The notes under the pieces were generated by a model. That model saw only the letters and a list, made by a program, of their open reading frames with translations. It was not told the DNA's origin and did no database searches. A DNA stretch of 7,316 bases from positions 1 to 7,316 of the forward strand of contig JAUWDQ010000130.1 of the NCBI GenBank assembly GCA_030608745.1, given 5' to 3'. The stretch is from Pseudomonadota bacterium (GTDB taxonomy: Bacteria > Desulfobacterota > BSN033 > WVXP01 > G020346125). Numbering within the stretch: the first letter of the stretch is position 1; every line of letters begins with the position of its first letter. A program made the position numbers and the translations under genes. Positions 6,649 to 7,316 of this stretch are shown here, piece after piece.

Positions 6649-7147
6649 CAGGATTCTCCCTTTCCACTCCCTCTACCAAAACCACGGATTGTGCCATAAT
6701 ACCCTCTGTCCTTCCCGAAAACCCCAGTCCTTCCGGGCTCGTCGCCTTGATATTTACCCGGTCAGTTCCTATCTCCAGAGCCTCTCCTATCTTATCGATC
6801 ATCCGGGGAATGTACTCCGCCAACTTCGGCTCTTGCGCGGTGACAGTGGCATCCATATTGACGATTCGGAAGCCCTTTGCTTTTGCCTTCTCCATCACCT
6901 CTTTGAGCAAGATCATGCTGCTTATGTTTCGGTATCGGGCATCTGTATCGGGGAAATGTCTACCCAAATCTCCTTCCGAGATGGCACCTAAGATAGCATC
7001 ACAGATGGCGTGGATTAATACATCGGCGTCCGAATGACCAAGCAACCCTTTTGAATAAGGGATTTCAACACCTCCCAAAATGAGCCTACGGCCTTCGACC
7101 AAGGGATGGATATCGAAGCCAATGCCGATCCTCAGGAAATGCGTCAT
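6632..7147 (-). CDS. ispF: 2-C-methyl-D-erythritol 2,4-cyclodiphosphate synthase
   Basis: The 171-residue product fits the family's usual 155-175. It converts CDP-methylerythritol 2-phosphate to the cyclic diphosphate MEcPP with release of CMP, in the MEP isoprenoid pathway. The divalent-metal ligands are Asp12 and His14 (GIGFDIHPL) and His46 (GHSDADVLIHA). FPDTDARYRNISS (65-77) is the phosphate and hydrophobic-cavity region. TAQEPKL (103-109) and KATSPEGLGFSGRTEGIMA (134-152) are the CMP-binding segments, the latter being the family signature. I start at ATG 7147 because residues 4-11 match the family's N-terminal strand and GGAGAG (7155-7160) is 7 nt upstream. An upstream start at 7219 would add 24 residues read through the repeat element and is unlikely. 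It is first of the visible pair with cysS. Its ispD partner, often the preceding gene, is not in the window. Confidence 0.97.
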   Translation of the reverse strand: MTHFLRIGIGFDIHPLVEGRRLILGGVEIPYSKGLLGHSDADVLIHAICDAILGAISEGDLGRHFPDTDARYRNISSMILLKEVMEKAKAKGFRIVNMDATVTAQEPKLAEYIPRMIDKIGEALEIGTDRVNIKATSPEGLGFSGRTEGIMAQSVVLVEGVERENPDVEDL

Positions 7148-7178
7148 ATTGATGCTCTCCGAGCGAACTTTCCTTCTT

Positions 7179-7304
7179 GACGGCTTCGTAAAAAGTCCAT
7201 CTGCTGCGTTGCGCTGCATCCTTCGTCATTGCAGCGTACTTCTATGTACGCCTCATTCCTCAGGATTTGCGCGCCTTGCATCTGGATCTTTTTTCTTTGC
7301 CGTC
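7179..7304. repeat. Imperfect inverted-repeat element, about 126 bp (MITE- or REP-like)
   Basis: The element begins GACGGC (7179-7184) and ends GCCGTC (7299-7304). Its two arms, about 61 and 59 bases, pair along much of their length. Paired blocks include the ends, the A-run AAAAAG/CTTTTT, TGC/GCA pairs, GCGC/GCGC and the inner GCGTAC/GTACGC. A 6-base loop TTCTAT lies at 7240-7245. The result is one long imperfect hairpin with no coding capacity. Such terminal sequences recur in deltaproteobacterial genomes as far as I recall; copy number here cannot be checked. It ends 31 bp before the ispF start codon, so any ispF promoter must lie inside it, in the 31-bp gap, or beyond the window. I see no good -35/-10 pair inside it. 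Confidence 0.8.
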
Positions 7305-7316
7305 TGATTCCGACTT

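Noticed and set aside
7148..7219. N-terminal extension of IspF read through the repeat element
   Set aside because: The family's first strand begins right after ATG 7147, which has its own ribosome site; the extra residues come partly from the repeat and do not resemble IspF.

Overview
The window looks like a chromosomal segment of a strictly anaerobic, metabolically versatile bacterium. The best guess is Desulfobacterota (the former Deltaproteobacteria, Syntrophus-like or a relative). Three signs point that way: a biotin-dependent glutaconyl-CoA decarboxylase-type carboxyltransferase beside a crotonase-family enzyme, the ispF-cysS gene order, and a roughly 126-bp inverted-repeat element of a kind I associate with that group. 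This placement is inferred from gene content; no rRNA or other phylogenetic marker was tested.

Layout, left to right. Positions 1-545 (minus) hold a nitroreductase-family flavoprotein that runs off the left edge just before its expected end. Positions 546-796 are a divergent control region. It has one good sigma70-type promoter facing left toward the nitroreductase, one facing right toward the crotonase, and a doubtful 31-codon ORF between them. Positions 797-2005 and 2010-3749 (plus) form a tight two-gene operon: an unusually long crotonase-fold protein, then the alpha (carboxyltransferase) subunit of a glutaconyl-CoA decarboxylase-like enzyme. A GC-rich stem-loop at 3776-3813 separates this operon from a convergent gene at 3816-4952 (minus). 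That gene encodes a DRE-TIM (HMG-CoA lyase-like) metalloenzyme that lacks the usual catalytic cysteine, and it has its own promoter at 4990-5017. In 5018-5175 I see nothing convincing: no terminator for cysS, no ORF and no RNA. Positions 5176-6648 and 6632-7147 (minus) are cysS and ispF, which overlap by 17 bp with ispF upstream. Positions 7179-7304 are the inverted-repeat element, sitting directly in front of ispF.

How the genes fit together. The left and middle parts are an acyl-CoA catabolic island. The carboxyltransferase would move the carboxyl group of glutaconyl-CoA (or a similar acid) to biotin. The co-transcribed crotonase would act on the enoyl-CoA product or precursor, and the lyase-like protein may act on a related branched or hydroxylated acyl-CoA. 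The biotin carrier, the sodium-pumping membrane subunit and the small subunit of a complete decarboxylase are not in the window. The right part is housekeeping: isoprenoid precursor synthesis (MEP pathway) coupled to cysteinyl-tRNA synthetase.

No tRNA, rRNA, CRISPR array, transposase or phage gene was seen. No gene-free stretch exceeds 300 bases. The most interesting items are the extended crotonase paired with the decarboxylase subunit, the cysteine-less lyase homologue and the inverted-repeat element in front of ispF. I found no clear evidence for a wholly new system.
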